Under the pieces are notes generated by a model. The model was not told the DNA's origin. It ran no database searches and worked only from the letters and a program-made list of their open reading frames with translations. From Streptomycetaceae bacterium (GTDB lineage: Bacteria; Actinomycetota; Actinomycetes; Nanopelagicales; Nanopelagicaceae), in NCBI GenBank assembly GCA_027490415.1, contig JAIXYD010000013.1:1-6061 (forward strand): DNA of 6,061 nucleotides, in the 5' to 3' direction. Shown one piece after another: positions 1-6,061 of the stretch. A program made the position numbers and the translations under genes. Within the stretch, counting starts at the first letter, position 1. Every line of letters starts with the position of its first letter.

Positions 1-555
1 ATCCCCCAGATCACGAGCGATTGCTCGTATGAATGTTCCGGCAGAACAAGTGACATCGATATCTACTTCAGTGGTGGTTTCTAGATGACGAATCCCTAAA
101 ACATCTAATGAAGGGATAGTCACAGTTCGTGCAGCGAGTTCGAATACTTCGCCTGCACGCACTCGGTCATAAGCCCGTTCTCCATCGACCTTGACGGCAG
201 ATACTGATGATGGACGTTGAGAGATTGTTCCAACCATCGCCGAAAGAATTCGCTCGATCTCAGTATCTTTGACTGCATGAGCATCGGTGCTTACAAGGAC
301 TTCGCCTTCATGATCGTCGGTGACTGTTGATGCGCCAAGAACAATTGTTGCGATGTAAGACTTGTCTCCATCGGTGATGTATTGCAAAAGTCTTGTGCCG
401 TTTCCAAATCCAAGGACAAGTACACCTGTGGCCATGGGATCGAGAGTTCCCGCATGACCGACCTTGCGAGTACCAAGTGCCTTGCGACCAATTCCGACAA
501 CATCATGGCTTGTCATGCCTGGCTCTTTATCGACGATTAGGAAGCCATCACTCAT
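1..555 (-). CDS. truB: tRNA pseudouridine(55) synthase TruB, 5' part (C-terminus beyond left edge)
   Basis: TruB converts uridine 55 in the T loop of tRNAs to pseudouridine in the cytoplasm. The first 185 codons are visible and remain open to the left edge. Seen directly: an N-terminal block with DKEPGMTSHDVV (residues 9-20), the catalytic motif GHAGTLDPMATG (33-44) with the family's nucleophilic aspartate at residue 39, a conserved tyrosine in KSYIAT (Tyr67), GERAYDRVRAG (125-135), and CSAGTFIRAIARDLG (170-184), which is the second signature of the family. Bacterial TruB proteins are usually about 290-310 residues, so roughly the last third (the C-terminal PUA-like region) is missing. The start ATG at 555 fits the family N-terminus. 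It lies 14 bases after the rbfA stop, and the only Shine-Dalgarno candidate (AAGG, 568-571) overlaps that stop at a long 12-base spacing, which suggests translational coupling to rbfA. Confidence 0.96.
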   Translation of the reverse strand, partial: MSDGFLIVDKEPGMTSHDVVGIGRKALGTRKVGHAGTLDPMATGVLVLGFGNGTRLLQYITDGDKSYIATIVLGASTVTDDHEGEVLVSTDAHAVKDTEIERILSAMVGTISQRPSSVSAVKVDGERAYDRVRAGEVFELAARTVTIPSLDVLGIRHLETTTEVDIDVTCSAGTFIRAIARDLGD

Positions 556-569
556 GTGAAAAAAGAACC

Positions 570-998
570 TTAATCTTCAATTACACGTGGCGCTTTATAT
601 GGATCTTCTGCTGTTGGCGTAGCTCCCATACGAAGTTTTGCTACTTCGGCATCAAGAGCGTGAACGCGATCAAGTAGTGAATCCATTGCCTTGGCACTTT
701 CTGGAAGTCCATCTTCGATGAACTCAATTGTTGGAGTGATGCGTGTTTGGAGATCTCGTCCAACAGCCGAACGAATCACACCTTTGGCACTCTCCAAAGC
801 GGCAGCAGTTGCTGCACGAGCATCTTCATCACCAAGAACGGTGTAGAAAATTGATGCACTTTGGAGATCGCCGGTAACCCTGGCATCAGTTACTGTGACA
901 AAGCCAAGACGAGGATCTTTGATCTTTGTCTCAAGCAGCTGAGCCACAACAACTTTGATGCGGTCGGATACCTTCTGTGCGCGGTGTGATTGGCCCAT
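570..998 (-). CDS. rbfA: 30S ribosome-binding factor RbfA
   Basis: RbfA is a small KH-fold protein that binds the immature 30S subunit and helps the 16S rRNA 5' region fold; it is also needed for growth in the cold in studied species. The 142-residue length is normal for Actinobacteria. Visible hallmarks are KDPRLGFVTVTDARVTGDL (residues 27-45), the strand ASIFYTVLGDE (48-58), AKGVIRSAVGRDLQTRITPTIEF (71-93) with the conserved R-TP-(I/L)-EF pattern, and a C-terminal tail with EDPY (131-134) typical of actinobacterial members. The ATG at 998 comes only 2 bases after the infB stop. No strong Shine-Dalgarno is present, only the purine run GAGAAGAAG inside the end of infB, so ribosomes probably re-initiate after finishing infB. 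The gene stops with TAA at 570, just ahead of truB. Confidence 0.97.
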   Translation of the reverse strand: MGQSHRAQKVSDRIKVVVAQLLETKIKDPRLGFVTVTDARVTGDLQSASIFYTVLGDEDARAATAAALESAKGVIRSAVGRDLQTRITPTIEFIEDGLPESAKAMDSLLDRVHALDAEVAKLRMGATPTAEDPYKAPRVIED

Positions 999-1000
999 AG

Positions 1001-3742
1001 TTATACGCGCTTCTTCTCACGCATTTCAAAGACCTGAATTGTGTCGCCGATGGCCATCTCCTTGATGTTTCCAACGCCGATACCGCACTCAAATCCTTCG
1101 CGGACTTCAGTGGCATCATCCTTAAATCGCTTGAGTGAATCGATCGTAAGGTCTGCAACGATTACTTCACCATTGCGGAGAAGACGTGCGCTTGCATTAC
1201 GACGGATGATTCCATCGAGAACAATTGATCCAGCGATGTTTCCAGCCTTAGATGATTTGAAGATGTCTCGTACTTCGGCGTTACCGAGGATGATTTCTTC
1301 GAACTCTGGCTTAAGGAGACCCTTAAGTGAAAGCTCAATCTCTTCAATCGCCTGGTAAATGACAGAGTAGAAGCGGACTTCAACGCCTTCTTGATCTGCA
1401 AAGATCGCAGTCTGTGGTTCTGGCTTAACGTTAAAGCCGATCACCACTGCGGTAGAGGCAGAGGCCAGAGTGATATCGCTCTTGGTAATTGCACCAACAC
1501 CACGGTGAATAACGCGAAGATCTACTTCTGCACCAACATCGAGTTGCATAAGTGCATCTTCGAGCGCTTCGACAGAACCTGAAACGTCGCCCTTAAGGAT
1601 GAGGTTCAATGTAGAAATCTTGGATTGCTCCATGAAGTCTTCGAGTGAAACCTTCTTACGAGCCTTCGCTAGCTGAGCGTTGCGCTCTGCTGCCTGACGC
1701 TTTTCAGCGATCTGACGTGCAGTGCGATCTTCGTCTGCAACGAGGAAGGTATCGCCAGCGCTCGGAACTGAAGTAAATCCGAGGACCTGTACTGGGCGTG
1801 ATGGACCTGCTTCGTCAACGCTCTCACCATGCTCATCAAGCATTGCACGAACGCGACCGAATGAACCACCGGCAACGATTGCATCACCAACGCGAAGTGT
1901 TCCGCGTTGCACCAAGACGGTGGCAACTGGACCACGACCGCGATCGAGGTGAGCTTCAATAGCAACTCCTCGAGCATCATCATTGGCGACAGCGCGAAGA
2001 TCAATTGCCGCATCTGCTGTGAGCAAGATTGATTCGATCAGTGCATCGATTCCCTGTCCTGCCTTTGCGGAAACGTTCACGAAGATTGTCTCGCCACCGT
2101 ACTCTTCTGCAACCAAGTTGTACTCAGTGAGTTGCTGACGGACCTTATCTGGGTTTGCACCCTCTTTATCAATCTTGTTAACGGCAACAACGATAGGAAC
2201 ATCAGCAGCCTGAGCATGGTTAAGTGCTTCGATTGTCTGAGGCATGATTCCGTCATCTGCAGCAACTACAAGGACTGCAATGTCGGTGACCTTTGCACCA
2301 CGGGCACGCATAGCGGTAAACGCCTCGTGACCTGGTGTATCGATAAAGGTAATTGCGCGGTTAACGCCTTCGTGATCATGGTGAATTTGATATGCACCAA
2401 TATGCTGGGTAATTCCACCTGCTTCGCTCTTAAAGACTTCAGTCTTTCGGATTGCATCAAGCAAACTGGTCTTACCGTGATCTACGTGACCCATAACTGT
2501 GACAACAGGTGGGCGAGCTACAAGCTCTGATGGATCAAGTGATTCAAGCTCTCGCGCCAAGTCGATATCGAAATCTTGCAAGAGTTCGCGATCTTCATCC
2601 TCTGGAGAAACAACCTGGATAACGTATCCGAGTTGAGCTCCAAGAATTTCGAAGGTATCCGCATCTACTGATTGAGTTGCTGTAACCATCTCACCTAAGT
2701 GGAAGAGGGCTGCAACCAATGCTGCTGGATCTGCATTGATCTTCTCTGCAAAGTCGGCGAGTGAAGCTCCACGGCGCATACGGATTTGAGTCTTTCCATC
2801 ACCGTGAGGAATAACTGCTCCACCCAATTTTGGCGCTTGCATATTGTCGAATTCATCACGCAACGCTTTTCTTGATTTTGGTTTGCGCTTAGAAGATTTA
2901 CTTGCATTCTTTCCAAATGCACCTGCTGCGCCACCGCGACCTGGACCACCGCGACCTGGTGCACCACTAGGTGCACGACCTGGCGTACCTGCAGCGCCTC
3001 CTGTTGAGGGACCAGTTGAACGGTATGGACCACTTGATGATGGAGCACCTGATCCGGTGCGTGGTGGAAATTGTGAACCTGATGCGCCGCCAGCAGGACG
3101 TGGAGAAGATGGACGTGCTGCAAATCCCGGACGAACAGAACCCGGACGTGGTCCTGACATGCCTGGACGAGGTGCACCACTTCCTTGTGAACCTTGCGGA
3201 CGTGCAGGTGGGCGCGGAACTGCGCCACCAGTTGAAAACGGATTATTTCCTGGACGAGGTGGGCGCGGAACTGCGCCACCAGTTGCACCACTAGAAAATG
3301 GATTGTTTCCTGGACGAGGTGCTGGCTTTGGTGCTTCAGCACCAGGTGTTGCAGGTGTTGCAGGTGTTGCAGGTGCACCCTCATCTGAAATCTGTGGTGT
3401 TGATGCAGTTGGTGCGCTGGCAGCAGCTTCTGCCGCTGCACGTGATGCCTTGAGCGCGTCAAGATCTACGCCAAGCTCTGCTGCTAATTCTGCGGCGAGT
3501 GCGGGATCAACTTCTGCACTCTTTTTGGCTGCGGTCTTCTTGGCAGCTGCCTTCTTAACTGGCTTCTTCTCTTCAGCAGGCTTTGCATCTGGGTATAGCG
3601 CAATTAACTTGCGGACTACAGGTGCTTCTACTGTTGATGATGCTGAACGGACGAATTCGCCCATCTCTTGGAGCTTTGCAAGGACTTCCTTGCTCTCCAT
3701 GCCGAGTTGTTTTGCCAACTCATGTACGCGGACCTTTGACAC
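1001..3742 (-). CDS. infB: Translation initiation factor IF-2
   Basis: IF2 is the GTPase that brings initiator fMet-tRNA to the 30S subunit and promotes 50S joining. With the chosen GTG at 3742 it has 913 residues, typical of Actinobacteria. Domains in order: an IF2_N module ([11 protein letters not shown] from residue 4 to VEAPVVRKL near 46), a Lys/Ala tract (54-77), a long Ala/Pro/Gly/Ser/Arg linker (about 110-280) with internal repeats, a basic patch (282-292), a second IF2_N module (about 323-383), and the G domain. The G domain shows G1 GHVDHGKT (418-425), GGITQHIG as switch I, DTPGHE (468-473), NKID (522-525) and SAK (558-560). Then follow the beta-barrel domain II, domain III ([14 protein letters not shown], near 714-727) and the C-terminal fMet-tRNA-binding barrel containing [11 protein letters not shown] (883-893). 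The GTG at 3742 is preferred over an in-frame GTG at 3763 because AGGAG lies just before it and family proteins begin near this point. Confidence 0.97.
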   Translation of the reverse strand: MSKVRVHELAKQLGMESKEVLAKLQEMGEFVRSASSTVEAPVVRKLIALYPDAKPAEEKKPVKKAAAKKTAAKKSAEVDPALAAELAAELGVDLDALKASRAAAEAAASAPTASTPQISDEGAPATPATPATPGAEAPKPAPRPGNNPFSSGATGGAVPRPPRPGNNPFSTGGAVPRPPARPQGSQGSGAPRPGMSGPRPGSVRPGFAARPSSPRPAGGASGSQFPPRTGSGAPSSSGPYRSTGPSTGGAAGTPGRAPSGAPGRGGPGRGGAAGAFGKNASKSSKRKPKSRKALRDEFDNMQAPKLGGAVIPHGDGKTQIRMRRGASLADFAEKINADPAALVAALFHLGEMVTATQSVDADTFEILGAQLGYVIQVVSPEDEDRELLQDFDIDLARELESLDPSELVARPPVVTVMGHVDHGKTSLLDAIRKTEVFKSEAGGITQHIGAYQIHHDHEGVNRAITFIDTPGHEAFTAMRARGAKVTDIAVLVVAADDGIMPQTIEALNHAQAADVPIVVAVNKIDKEGANPDKVRQQLTEYNLVAEEYGGETIFVNVSAKAGQGIDALIESILLTADAAIDLRAVANDDARGVAIEAHLDRGRGPVATVLVQRGTLRVGDAIVAGGSFGRVRAMLDEHGESVDEAGPSRPVQVLGFTSVPSAGDTFLVADEDRTARQIAEKRQAAERNAQLAKARKKVSLEDFMEQSKISTLNLILKGDVSGSVEALEDALMQLDVGAEVDLRVIHRGVGAITKSDITLASASTAVVIGFNVKPEPQTAIFADQEGVEVRFYSVIYQAIEEIELSLKGLLKPEFEEIILGNAEVRDIFKSSKAGNIAGSIVLDGIIRRNASARLLRNGEVIVADLTIDSLKRFKDDATEVREGFECGIGVGNIKEMAIGDTIQVFEMREKKRV
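3206..3321 (-). repeat. Imperfect 51/60-base direct repeat inside the infB linker
   Basis: A 29-base block is identical at 3206-3234 and 3257-3285 (period 51). The adjoining block (near 3234-3262) recurs with two differences near 3294-3321 (offset 60). On the coding strand this encodes two near-copies of a module with the pattern [16 protein letters not shown]. All periods are multiples of three. The likely origin is an in-frame duplication in a low-complexity, disordered linker. Confidence 0.9.
3345..3371 (-). repeat. Three tandem copies of a 9-base unit inside infB
   Basis: On the plus strand GGTGTTGCA occurs three times head to tail with no mismatch. Read on the coding strand it gives a run of Pro-Ala-Thr triplets at the start of the disordered IF2 linker. 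The unit is a multiple of three, so a change in copy number keeps the frame. Confidence 0.9.
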
Positions 3743-3746
3743 TTTT

Positions 3747-3751
3747 CTCCT
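3747..3751 (-). promoter_or_regulatory. Ribosome binding site that decides the infB start
   Basis: AGGAG on the minus strand, followed by four A bases and then the GTG at 3742. The spacing is slightly short, but this is the only strong Shine-Dalgarno in the ylxR-infB gap. The alternative in-frame GTG at 3763 has only an AAGG about 19 bases upstream and sits in a small hairpin (3761-3774, CACAT/ATGTG stem with a four-base loop). Confidence 0.7.
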
Positions 3752-3784
3752 GTCTTGGCCCACATACGAATGTGAATGCGAGCC

Positions 3785-3819
3785 TTAGTTGAACGACCTC
3801 ATAATTCTGACGAGCTCAT
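3785..3819 (-). other. Two tiny overlapping reading frames in the infB leader
   Basis: Immediately after ylxR the minus strand holds two mini reading frames in a chain. The first (3799-3819, Met-Ser-Ser-Ser-Glu-Leu, stop TGA) starts at an ATGA that overlaps the ylxR stop codon. The second (3785-3802, Met-Arg-Ser-Phe-Asn, stop TAA) starts at an ATGA that overlaps the first one's stop. Neither has a clear Shine-Dalgarno. They could carry terminating ribosomes from ylxR towards infB by re-initiation, or they could be chance. No known peptide is recognised, so this is a reading-frame observation and not a gene claim. Confidence 0.25.
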
Positions 3820-4106
3820 TTGAGTTTCATAACTTTCGCATCCAATTCTGTAAGTTCATCGGCGATGAACTGCTGTAGTTGTGAGTGATCGAAATTTTCG
3901 GCAGTTTTAAATGCTGCCTTAAAAGACTTTCGCTCGATAGCTTGAGTGACACATTCTCTATGTACCCACGCTCCTCGCCCCGATAACTTTCGGTCGGGAT
4001 CTGGAATTAGAACCAGTCCTTGCCGAACAATCCGAACGAGCGTGTCAGTCGATGCAGGGCCATCCCAAGAATATTTCTTGCGACATGCAATGCATGTTCG
4101 TTCCAC
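3816..4106 (-). CDS. ylxR: YlxR family (DUF448) nucleic-acid-binding protein
   Basis: YlxR proteins are small, basic and conserved next to nusA. They have an RNA-binding-type fold and, in Bacillus, influence transcription of many genes including the RNase P RNA gene. The 96 residues show the family start RTCIACR (residues 3-9, usually RxCxGCR), the core GRGAWVH (43-49), a cysteine at 52, and the basic helix ERKSFKAAFK (58-67). The glycine that usually precedes the second cysteine is alanine here. The GTG at 4106 is the only possible start: there is an in-frame stop at 4116-4118, no start codon between the two, and the Cys motif begins four codons later. Its G-rich Shine-Dalgarno candidate touches the start codon with no spacing, which is unusual. 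The gene lies 49 bases after nusA. The family call is strong; the exact role in this organism is unknown. Confidence 0.93.
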   Translation of the reverse strand: MERTCIACRKKYSWDGPASTDTLVRIVRQGLVLIPDPDRKLSGRGAWVHRECVTQAIERKSFKAAFKTAENFDHSQLQQFIADELTELDAKVMKLK

Positions 4107-4130
4107 CCCCTGAGTCTATCTAAGGGGGGT
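4104..4130 (-). promoter_or_regulatory. G/C hairpin covering the ylxR start codon
   Basis: In the minus-strand RNA, CCCCCU (from 4128 to 4123) can pair with AGGGGG (4111 to 4106) across an 11-base loop. The last paired G is the first base of the ylxR GTG, and the whole G-rich Shine-Dalgarno candidate is in the stem. No U tract follows, so it does not look like an intrinsic terminator. The likely effect is to lower or gate ylxR initiation. Pairing is read by eye only, with no folding energy computed. Confidence 0.5.
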
Positions 4131-4155
4131 CGATATTCCTAAACGTGAGGCGAGA

Positions 4156-5142
4156 TTATGCGGAGGCGACGGGGTTTACTGGAGTGTCTGGGTGGATGTC
4201 GATGCGCCAGCCAGTCAAACGCGCTGCCAATCTGGCGTTCTGCCCATCTTTTCCAATCGCTAACGAGAGCTGGTAATCAGGGACCACAACTCGAGCAGAT
4301 CGTGAAAGCTCATCCACTATCTCAACAGAAGTTACCTTTGCTGGTGCTAACGCATGTTTTACAAACTCTGCAGGATCTTCAGACCAGTCGACAATATCTA
4401 TCTTCTCGCCGTGAAGTTCATCTGTGACAGCTCTTGAGCGCGCACCCATGGGACCAATCAATGAACCCTTAGGAGATACACCGGCACGATGTGATCGCAC
4501 TGCAATTTTCGTACGATGACCTGCTTCACGAGCAACCGCCATGATCTCAACAATGCGATCTTGAATTTCAGGTACTTCAAGTGCAAAGAGTTGCTTGACT
4601 AGCGCTGGATGACTGCGCGAAAGCATGATCTCTGGGCCTTTAAGTCCTTGCTTTACTTCAACCACAAAACACTTGATTCGATCTCCGTGTTTATAGACTT
4701 CACCAGGAACTTGCTCCTGTGGCGGAATTCTTCCCTCAACTCGCCCAAGATTGACATTAATCATCTTGGGATCTCGCCCTTGCTGAACGATTCCAGAAAT
4801 AACATCCCCTACTGAGCCCGTGAACTCGCCAACAATCTCAGCATCATTGGTTTCGCGCATTTTAAATTTAATGACTTGGCGAATGGCTGAAGTAGCGCTG
4901 CGAGCAAATCCATCTGGGCAATCTTCTTCTTCGGCGACTCGCTCTCCCTCTTCGTTGTAGATCGGTATGAGGATCGCAACATCACCAGTCTCACGATTGA
5001 GTCGAGAGAAGGCGCGAGGTTTTGCTTCAGGTAATTCGTTATAGGCGGTGAGAACTCCAAGTTCAATTGCAGTGATGAGTGCCTCGATGGGCATTGCTTT
5101 CTCGGAAGTCAGGGCGGCAAGTGCCTGCATATCTACATGCAT
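4156..5142 (-). CDS. nusA: Transcription termination/antitermination factor NusA
   Basis: NusA binds RNA polymerase near the RNA exit channel and modulates pausing, termination and antitermination. At 328 residues it matches the short actinobacterial form without the C-terminal acidic repeats of enterobacteria. Domains: an N-terminal polymerase-binding domain (1 to about 100), an S1 domain (about 105-175, with VGDVISGIVQQG and INVNLGRVEGRIP), KH1 (about 205-260, with GSLIGPMGARSR at 226-237 and HGEKIDIVDWSEDP at 244-257), and KH2 (about 275-318, with IGKDGQNARLAARLTGW at 296-312). GPMG in the KH1 loop, instead of GPRG, is the usual actinobacterial version. The ATG at 5142 follows the rimP stop with no gap and fits the family's M-(D/H)-(I/V)-D start better than the next ATG at 5130. 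AGGA lies 10 bases upstream, inside rimP, so translation is probably coupled. Confidence 0.97.
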   Translation of the reverse strand: MHVDMQALAALTSEKAMPIEALITAIELGVLTAYNELPEAKPRAFSRLNRETGDVAILIPIYNEEGERVAEEEDCPDGFARSATSAIRQVIKFKMRETNDAEIVGEFTGSVGDVISGIVQQGRDPKMINVNLGRVEGRIPPQEQVPGEVYKHGDRIKCFVVEVKQGLKGPEIMLSRSHPALVKQLFALEVPEIQDRIVEIMAVAREAGHRTKIAVRSHRAGVSPKGSLIGPMGARSRAVTDELHGEKIDIVDWSEDPAEFVKHALAPAKVTSVEIVDELSRSARVVVPDYQLSLAIGKDGQNARLAARLTGWRIDIHPDTPVNPVASA

Positions 5143-5616
5143 TTACTTGTCATCCTTTCGATTGAACTCAATTTCAACAACTGCACGCTTAATCTCAGTA
5201 AAAGAAATAGTTTGCTCAGTGGTTTCCTTCTTGACTACGACAGTGAGAGTTACATCGTTATCGGTGTTGGAGAGAATTCGACCCGTGATCTCACTGCCAT
5301 CGAGTTTAATGACCTTGAGAAGGCGATCAACGTTCTTAGCGAAGTGACGAGGTTGAGTGAGAGGACGATCTACACCCGGAGAAGTTACTTCGAGAGTAAA
5401 TGGCGTCTCCCCCATAAATGCCGCTTCATCGAGAAGCTCAGAGATAACGCGAGAAACACTTGTTACTTGATCTAAATTGAGTGAAGCATCACCGTCAACA
5501 ATGCAGGTAACAATACGGTGGCTTCCAGGAGTAGCGATATGAACATCTTCTAGGTAGAAACCCAGTTCCGATACTGCTGGTGTTACGAGTTCGGATACCT
5601 GATCTTTAAGTGCCAT
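5143..5616 (-). CDS. rimP: Ribosome maturation factor RimP
   Basis: RimP binds the 30S subunit during assembly and speeds incorporation of ribosomal proteins around S12. The 157-residue length is normal. The best signature is LEVTSPGVDRPL followed by PRHF (residues 75-92), the family's central motif. The N-terminal half has the expected alpha/beta pattern with FYLEDVHI (20-27) and RIVTCIVDGD (34-43), and the C-terminal part is a small Sm-like barrel rich in beta strands (DVTLTVVVKK, 121-130). The ATG at 5616 has a good Shine-Dalgarno. As first gene of the operon it follows a putative promoter at the end of the upstream transporter gene. Its stop TAA directly touches the nusA ATG. Confidence 0.97.
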   Translation of the reverse strand: MALKDQVSELVTPAVSELGFYLEDVHIATPGSHRIVTCIVDGDASLNLDQVTSVSRVISELLDEAAFMGETPFTLEVTSPGVDRPLTQPRHFAKNVDRLLKVIKLDGSEITGRILSNTDNDVTLTVVVKKETTEQTISFTEIKRAVVEIEFNRKDDK

Positions 5617-5623
5617 AAACGAG

Positions 5624-5630
5624 CCTACCT
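5624..5630 (-). promoter_or_regulatory. Ribosome binding site of rimP
   Basis: AGGTAGG on the minus strand, 7 bases before the ATG at 5616. This is the best-spaced Shine-Dalgarno in the window, in keeping with rimP being the first gene of the operon and initiating independently, while most downstream genes appear coupled to the gene before them. Confidence 0.7.
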
Positions 5631-5658
5631 ATTCGATTATTGTTAAGTTGTAAGGCTT

Positions 5659-5687
5659 AATTTATCACCACATTGTGATTGTGTCTA
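5659..5687 (-). promoter_or_regulatory. Putative housekeeping promoter of the rimP-truB operon
   Basis: On the minus strand TAGACA (5682-5687, five of six matches to TTGACA) is separated by 17 bases from TAAATT (5659-5664, four of six matches to TATAAT). The -35 box and spacer lie in the last codons of the upstream transporter gene, and the -10 box directly follows its stop. Transcription would begin near 5652, giving a leader of about 36 bases before rimP. The spacer holds a short palindrome (CACATTGTG, 5669-5677) and a 5-base inverted repeat (5664-5668 with 5675-5679) that could be an operator or chance. The assignment rests on consensus matching alone. Confidence 0.4.
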
Positions 5688-6061
5688 AACCGACCTTGAA
5701 TATCAATGCAGTAGTTATAAAGAGGAAAATTTTTCGTACAAATGTGGAACCGCCTCGAATGGCAAGTGTTGCACCAATGAGCCCGCCGGCAACATTTGCT
5801 ACCGCCAACAACAACCCAACTTTCCAGAGAATCGAGCCATCTAGTCCGAAGACGAGAATTGCGCCGAGGTTTGTGCAGAGGTTGATGACCTTTGCCATTG
5901 CTGAAGCGTTCAAGAATGCAAACCCTAGAACCGCCACCAGCATGAGAATCAAGAATGAACCTGTTCCGGGACCAATTAGCCCATCATAGAAACCGATTCC
6001 ACCAGCGGCTATTGAACCGATTCGCATCTGCTTTGCTGGAGAATGCTTGAGAGATTCAACG
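5665..6061 (-). CDS. TauE/SafE (TSUP) family membrane permease, C-terminal part (5' end beyond right edge)
   Basis: This is the C-terminal half of a predicted inner-membrane permease of the TauE/SafE family, the YfcA-like branch. Some members move sulfite, sulfoacetate or other organosulfur anions, but most are uncharacterised, so no substrate is assigned. The visible 132 codons stay open to the right edge. They contain the family motif GFYDGLIGPGTGSFL, which opens the second of the two internal repeats, then about four hydrophobic membrane segments, with NASAMAKVINLCTNLGA as the conserved polar-hydrophobic stretch between two of them. A full protein is usually about 250 residues, so the N-terminal half is missing. 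An ATG at 6027 is internal, since homologous coding sequence continues upstream. It stops with TGA at 5665, 48 bases before rimP and on the same strand. Nothing links it functionally to the operon, and its neighbourhood looks incidental. Confidence 0.88.
   Translation of the reverse strand, partial: VESLKHSPAKQMRIGSIAAGGIGFYDGLIGPGTGSFLILMLVAVLGFAFLNASAMAKVINLCTNLGAILVFGLDGSILWKVGLLLAVANVAGGLIGATLAIRGGSTFVRKIFLFITTALIFKVGLDTITMW

Noticed and set aside
2132..2530. A 132-codon plus-strand open frame opposite the IF2 G domain
   Set aside because: It lies opposite the most conserved part of infB, shows no recognisable domain, and is explained by the reverse complement of conserved codons.
3206..3321. 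Direct repeats considered as a CRISPR-like or mobile-element array
   Set aside because: There are only about two and a third copies, the periods differ (51 and 60), the repeats stay in frame with IF2 and encode linker modules, and there are no spacers of even length or cas genes.
2695..3462. A 255-codon minus-strand frame rich in His, Gln and Val overlapping infB
   Set aside because: It is the shifted frame of the repetitive IF2 linker. The biased composition comes from the repeats, and the infB frame has clear homology throughout the same region.
3743..3763. A longer infB beginning at the in-frame GTG at 3763
   Set aside because: It would place seven residues ahead of the usual IF2 N-terminus, has no Shine-Dalgarno at normal distance, and its codon sits in a small hairpin. 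The GTG at 3742 has AGGAG directly upstream.
2844..3788. A 314-codon open frame on the plus strand, rich in Pro, Gly and Ala, antisense to infB
   Set aside because: It mirrors the G/C-rich low-complexity linker of IF2, resembles no known family, lacks a convincing ribosome binding site, and lies opposite a well-supported gene.
4106..4128. Hairpin between nusA and ylxR considered as an intrinsic terminator
   Set aside because: No U tract follows the stem on the minus strand, and the bases after it are the ylxR coding sequence. On the plus strand the sequence after the stem has no T run either, and no plus-strand gene ends here.

Overview
The window is a translation and transcription-factor operon of an actinobacterium, read entirely on the minus strand. 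From high to low coordinates the order is: 3' half of a TauE/SafE-type membrane transporter (cut by the right edge), rimP, nusA, ylxR, infB, rbfA, and the 5' part of truB (cut by the left edge). Every stretch over about 75 bases is coding. I see no RNA genes, mobile elements, CRISPR arrays, phage genes or origins.

Organism. Three features point to Actinobacteria. NusA is short and single-copy in its KH pair, with a KH1 loop reading GPMG and no C-terminal acidic repeats. IF2 is long, with a Lys/Ala tract followed by a Gly/Pro/Ala/Arg linker. RbfA carries a C-terminal tail with a DPY motif. Base composition is near half G+C by a rough hand count, low for the phylum, and the gene spacing is very tight (0 to 73 bases between operon genes). 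This fits a streamlined free-living actinobacterium such as the freshwater acI/Nanopelagicales group. That placement is inference; no taxonomic search was possible.

Layout. The transporter ends at 5665. A plausible promoter (-35 at 5682-5687, -10 at 5659-5664) straddles its stop codon and would start the operon just before rimP. rimP abuts nusA with no gap. A 49-base gap leads to ylxR, whose GTG start is embedded in a G/C hairpin. A 73-base leader containing two tiny overlapping reading frames precedes infB. infB, rbfA and truB follow with gaps of 2 and 14 bases.

How the genes work together. RimP and RbfA assist 30S subunit maturation, TruB makes pseudouridine 55 in tRNA, and IF2 delivers initiator tRNA to the 30S subunit. 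NusA binds RNA polymerase and nascent RNA, and YlxR is a small nucleic-acid-binding protein. Co-transcription ties ribosome assembly, initiation and elongation control together, as in most bacteria. Compared with the classical order, the YlxQ (L7Ae-like) and YlxP (DUF503) genes are missing.

I did not find a new biological system. The points that merit a second look are small regulatory ones: the hairpin on the ylxR start, the mini-reading frames before infB, and repeat-driven length variation in the IF2 linker.
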